A stretch of DNA of 64,000 nt from Lysobacteraceae bacterium NML03-0222. GTDB lineage: Bacteria > Pseudomonadota > Gammaproteobacteria > Xanthomonadales > Xanthomonadaceae. The DNA is taken from NCBI GenBank assembly GCA_002798195.1, contig NWQM01000003.1:62001-126000 (forward strand), in the 5' to 3' direction. The position numbers were made by a program, and so were the translations under genes. Below, in pieces: positions 62,087-64,000 of this stretch; position 1 is the stretch's first letter; each line of letters opens with the position of its first letter. A model generated the notes under the pieces. It was not told where the DNA came from. It was given only the letters and a program-made list of their open reading frames with translations, and did not search any database.

Positions 62087-62509
62087 TCATGCAGGTGTTT
62101 GCTCCAGCCAGGCCATGGCCTCAATCTTGTGGCCGTCCAGGTCGCGCACGAAGCAGCCGTAATACTGCTCGCCATAGTGCGGGCGCGGCCCGGGCTCGCC
62201 ATCGCCCGTGCCGCCTGCGGCCAGAGCCGCGTCGTAAAACGCATGCACCTCCTCCGGGTTGGCGGCCATGAAGGCAATATGCACGCCGTTGGCGGTTTGT
62301 GCGCGCTGGCCGTCGTGTGGCTGCTGAATCCAGAACTCCGGGTAGATGCGGCCATAGGCGATGGCGGGGAATACCTCGCTGACATCCATCACCCGGCCAA
62401 TGCCGAGCGTGGCCAGCACGGTATCGTAAAACGCTACTGCCTCGGCAAAGCGGTTGGTGCCGAGCGAAACGTGCGAGAGCAGGCTGATGCTGGGGTTGGG
62501 TCGGTTCAT
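62087..62509 (-). CDS. VOC family (glyoxalase-like) protein
   Basis: A 140-residue vicinal-oxygen-chelate protein. The first beta-alpha unit reads LLSHVSLGTNRFAEAVAFYD, and the C-terminal CFVRDLDGHKIEAMAW contains the usual metal-ligand Glu. A dioxygenase/glyoxalase function is only a family-level statement. The ATG at 62509 gives MNRPNPSISLL; the open frame upstream is Ser/Pro/Arg-rich and out of character. A second, truncated copy of this N-terminus lies at 63731-63793. Confidence 0.88.
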   Translation of the reverse strand: MNRPNPSISLLSHVSLGTNRFAEAVAFYDTVLATLGIGRVMDVSEVFPAIAYGRIYPEFWIQQPHDGQRAQTANGVHIAFMAANPEEVHAFYDAALAAGGTGDGEPGPRPHYGEQYYGCFVRDLDGHKIEAMAWLEQTPA

Positions 62510-62579
62510 GAAAACGCCTTGTTGCAGTTGCAGGATGCTGCCTGTGAATGTAGCAGATGGCGCAGCAGCGCTGGCGTGG

Positions 62580-63341
62580 TCAGCAGGCTGCGATGAAGGC
62601 TTGCAGCGCCGCCCAGACCATGTCCGGCTGCTCGGCGATGGCCTCGTGCGCGGCAAACGGCACCTGCATCAGGTGCGCCCCGGGCAGCACGGTTTTGAGC
62701 GCCGCCCAGTCGGGCAGCGAGAGCAGAAAGTCGTCCTCGCCGCGCAGGCTGAGCAGCGGCGCGCGAATCTGTGCAATCAGCGCATCCGGGTAGCCGCTGG
62801 CGCGCTCATCCAGCCACAGGCGCTTGAGCTCGGCCAGCAGGCGCGGCAGGTCGGGGGCGGGGTTGTGCGCCAGATAGGCGGCCACTTGTGTCGGCATATG
62901 CTCGCGCGCAAAGCCCTCGTCCAGCGCCTCGTATAGCGGCCTAATCCCGGCCAGTTGGCGGCTGTGCCAGTGCGCGCCGATGGTGATCAGGCGCTCGATC
63001 ATGCCCGGATGGCAGGCGGCCAGCCGGTAGGCGGCGATGCCGCCATCACTGAAGCCGATCACGGTGCAGCGCGCCAAGCCCAGCGTTTGCAGCACATGGC
63101 GGGCATCTTCGGCCAGTTGCGCATAACTCAAGGGCACATCGCCCAGGGTGGAGCGGCCATGCCCGCGGCTGTCGAGGGCGATGACGTAAAACGCCTGCTG
63201 CAAGCGTGGCAGCAGTGGTGCGAAATCATCCTTCGACCCCAGCCCGCCATGCAGCAATATCAGTGCGGGTTTATCCGATGCGCCACTGATTTGCACATGC
63301 AAATCAGCGCCCAGATAGGCAATCGTCTGGCTTGTGGTCAT
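62580..63341 (-). CDS. Alpha/beta-fold hydrolase
   Basis: A 253-residue hydrolase. The oxyanion HGGLGSKDDF, the nucleophile Ser in IGFSDGG, the acidic residue in LRGEDDF and the final His in PFAAHEAI give a full catalytic set. It resembles the BioH/MhpC-like group of small esterases; substrate unknown. It precedes the VOC gene by 70 bases on the same strand. Confidence 0.88.
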   Translation of the reverse strand: MTTSQTIAYLGADLHVQISGASDKPALILLHGGLGSKDDFAPLLPRLQQAFYVIALDSRGHGRSTLGDVPLSYAQLAEDARHVLQTLGLARCTVIGFSDGGIAAYRLAACHPGMIERLITIGAHWHSRQLAGIRPLYEALDEGFAREHMPTQVAAYLAHNPAPDLPRLLAELKRLWLDERASGYPDALIAQIRAPLLSLRGEDDFLLSLPDWAALKTVLPGAHLMQVPFAAHEAIAEQPDMVWAALQAFIAAC

Positions 63342-63475
63342 CCAAGTAATACCCAGCGGTGGAGATAGTGGACAGTTTAGTCCTTGTCCCTGTCAGTTTC
63401 TGTCAGCACTCAAACACGCGGGCGGTATTGAGTCATGGCATCCTGTCCAGTCAGCTCGACTTCAAGAGGCAACAC

Positions 63476-63715
63476 ATGGCCGTTATCGACAGCAGAGGCC
63501 GCATCACACTTCCTGCCGGCGTGCGCACGGGATTGGGTGCGAGGGCTGGAGATCGTGTCATGTTTGTTCCGCTTGAGAATGGACGCTTTGAACTGGTGGC
63601 CGCCACCTTGCCGGTGACAGCGCTCAAGGGCAGCATTGCCAAGCCGAAGAGGCCGGTCAGCATCGAGGATATGAGCACGGCCATCATGCGCCGGGCTGTT
63701 GAACATCGGTCTTGA
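63476..63715 (+). CDS. AbrB/MazE-like antitoxin-type transcription factor, orphan
   Basis: A 79-residue protein with an N-terminal swapped-hairpin AbrB domain (VIDSRGRITLPAGVRTGLGA, then GDRVMFVPLENGRFEL). Such proteins usually neutralise VapC/PIN or MazF toxins. Here the downstream base pairs hold no toxin gene, only the VOC fragment on the opposite strand. AGAGGC precedes the ATG at 63476; the longer open frame from 63359 is not needed. The C-terminal MSTAIMRRAVEHRS is typical of PIN-interacting tails. Either the toxin has been lost or this is a stand-alone regulator. Confidence 0.8.
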   Translation: MAVIDSRGRITLPAGVRTGLGARAGDRVMFVPLENGRFELVAATLPVTALKGSIAKPKRPVSIEDMSTAIMRRAVEHRS

Positions 63716-63730
63716 GGAGCGAGACCCAAC

Positions 63731-63793
63731 TCAGACAAAACGATTGGCCTCGAGCGAGACATGGGAGAGGATGCTGGGGCTTTCGGTGCTCAT
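63731..63793 (-). pseudogene. VOC family gene fragment (20 codons)
   Basis: An ATG at 63793 begins STESPSILSHVSLEANRF and stops after 20 codons. It matches the N-terminus of the VOC protein at 62087-62509 (SISLLSHVSLGTNRFAEAV), so a second VOC gene has been cut off right after its first beta strand. The ATG overlaps the stop of the gene entering from the right (ATGA), the normal operon spacing, which shows the junction is recent on this side. Confidence 0.75.
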
Positions 63794-64000
63794 ATTCCGT
63801 ACACCGACTTGATGACATCGATGGTGCCGGCGCGGGCGAAGAATCCTGCGTCTTTCAGGCCTGCGGCATCTGTTATGGCTTGGCGAAAGGCGGCAGCTTC
63901 TTCGGTGTCTTGGCACAGGTGCTTGGGGAAAACCTTCCCTTTGCTCATGTCATGCGGGTGGAAGTCCAGCGTGATGGGGGCTTTGCAAGACTTTTTCAGA
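63790..64000 (-). CDS. Unknown protein, C-terminal part only
   Basis: The last 69 codons of a gene that continues beyond the right edge of the window: it reads ITLDFHPHDMSKGKVFPKHL and ends AGTIDVIKSVYGI before TGA at 63790. I do not recognise the family. It is coupled by an ATGA overlap to the VOC fragment. Without the rest of the gene no function can be given. Confidence 0.6.
   Translation of the reverse strand, partial: LKKSCKAPITLDFHPHDMSKGKVFPKHLCQDTEEAAAFRQAITDAAGLKDAGFFARAGTIDVIKSVYGI

Overview
The window looks like a chromosomal stretch from a GC-rich gammaproteobacterium of the Xanthomonadales (Lysobacterales) type. The evidence is gene content and order: lexA-recA-recX; pilR/pilS next to sucCD and then pilB-pilC-pilD-coaE; a NAD-type isocitrate dehydrogenase; a class III PHA synthase; two S46 peptidases; and a LexA box of the TTAG-N6-TACT kind. 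Almost everything is core housekeeping. Species cannot be named from the sequence alone.

Layout. 1-1791: end of phaC and a two-gene hypothetical unit that includes a small HExxH membrane protein. 1876-9554: rpsT and murJ (divergent), tRNA-Ser, csrA, alaS, recX, recA, lexA. 9655-12164: tRNA-Gly, tRNA-Cys, a decayed Mu-like prophage (MuF-like and gpG-like remnants around an odd tRNA-like stem-loop), tRNA-Thr, then about 0.5 kb without convincing genes. 12165-15226: BepA-like protease, glutaredoxin, isocitrate dehydrogenase. 15298-25424: the type IV pilus block interleaved with sucCD and ending in coaE. 25488-30332: M17 aminopeptidase, HAD phosphatase, three small envelope-type proteins and a Do-type protease, all on the minus strand. 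30507-36170: SET-domain protein, pgeF-rluD, bamD, a DUF456 protein, a cold-shock protein, a divergent MetA homologue. 36234-38496: the threonine degradation pair tdh-kbl.

38599-44192: two paralogous S46 dipeptidyl-peptidases separated by a small accessory insert holding an IS1595-like transposase relic and an AT-rich membrane-protein gene. 44263-49365: hypothetical, folC, dedD-like, purF, DUF455. 49394-52393: queG divergent from nnr-tsaE. 52403-55398: copper P-type ATPase with two HMA domains, translationally coupled to a REC-only response regulator. 55434-61607: a tightly overlapping chain uvrA, thioesterase, M1-type peptidase, membrane protein. 61746-64000: cupin, VOC protein, alpha/beta hydrolase, an orphan AbrB-type antitoxin, a 20-codon fragment of a second VOC gene, and the end of an unknown gene.

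No complete novel system (defence island, CRISPR array, biosynthetic cluster) is evident. The most unusual items are the tRNA-like element inside the prophage relic (10866-10960), the bacterial SET-domain protein, the AT-rich insert between the S46 paralogues, the copper ATPase coupled to a stand-alone receiver domain, and the degenerate region at the right edge.
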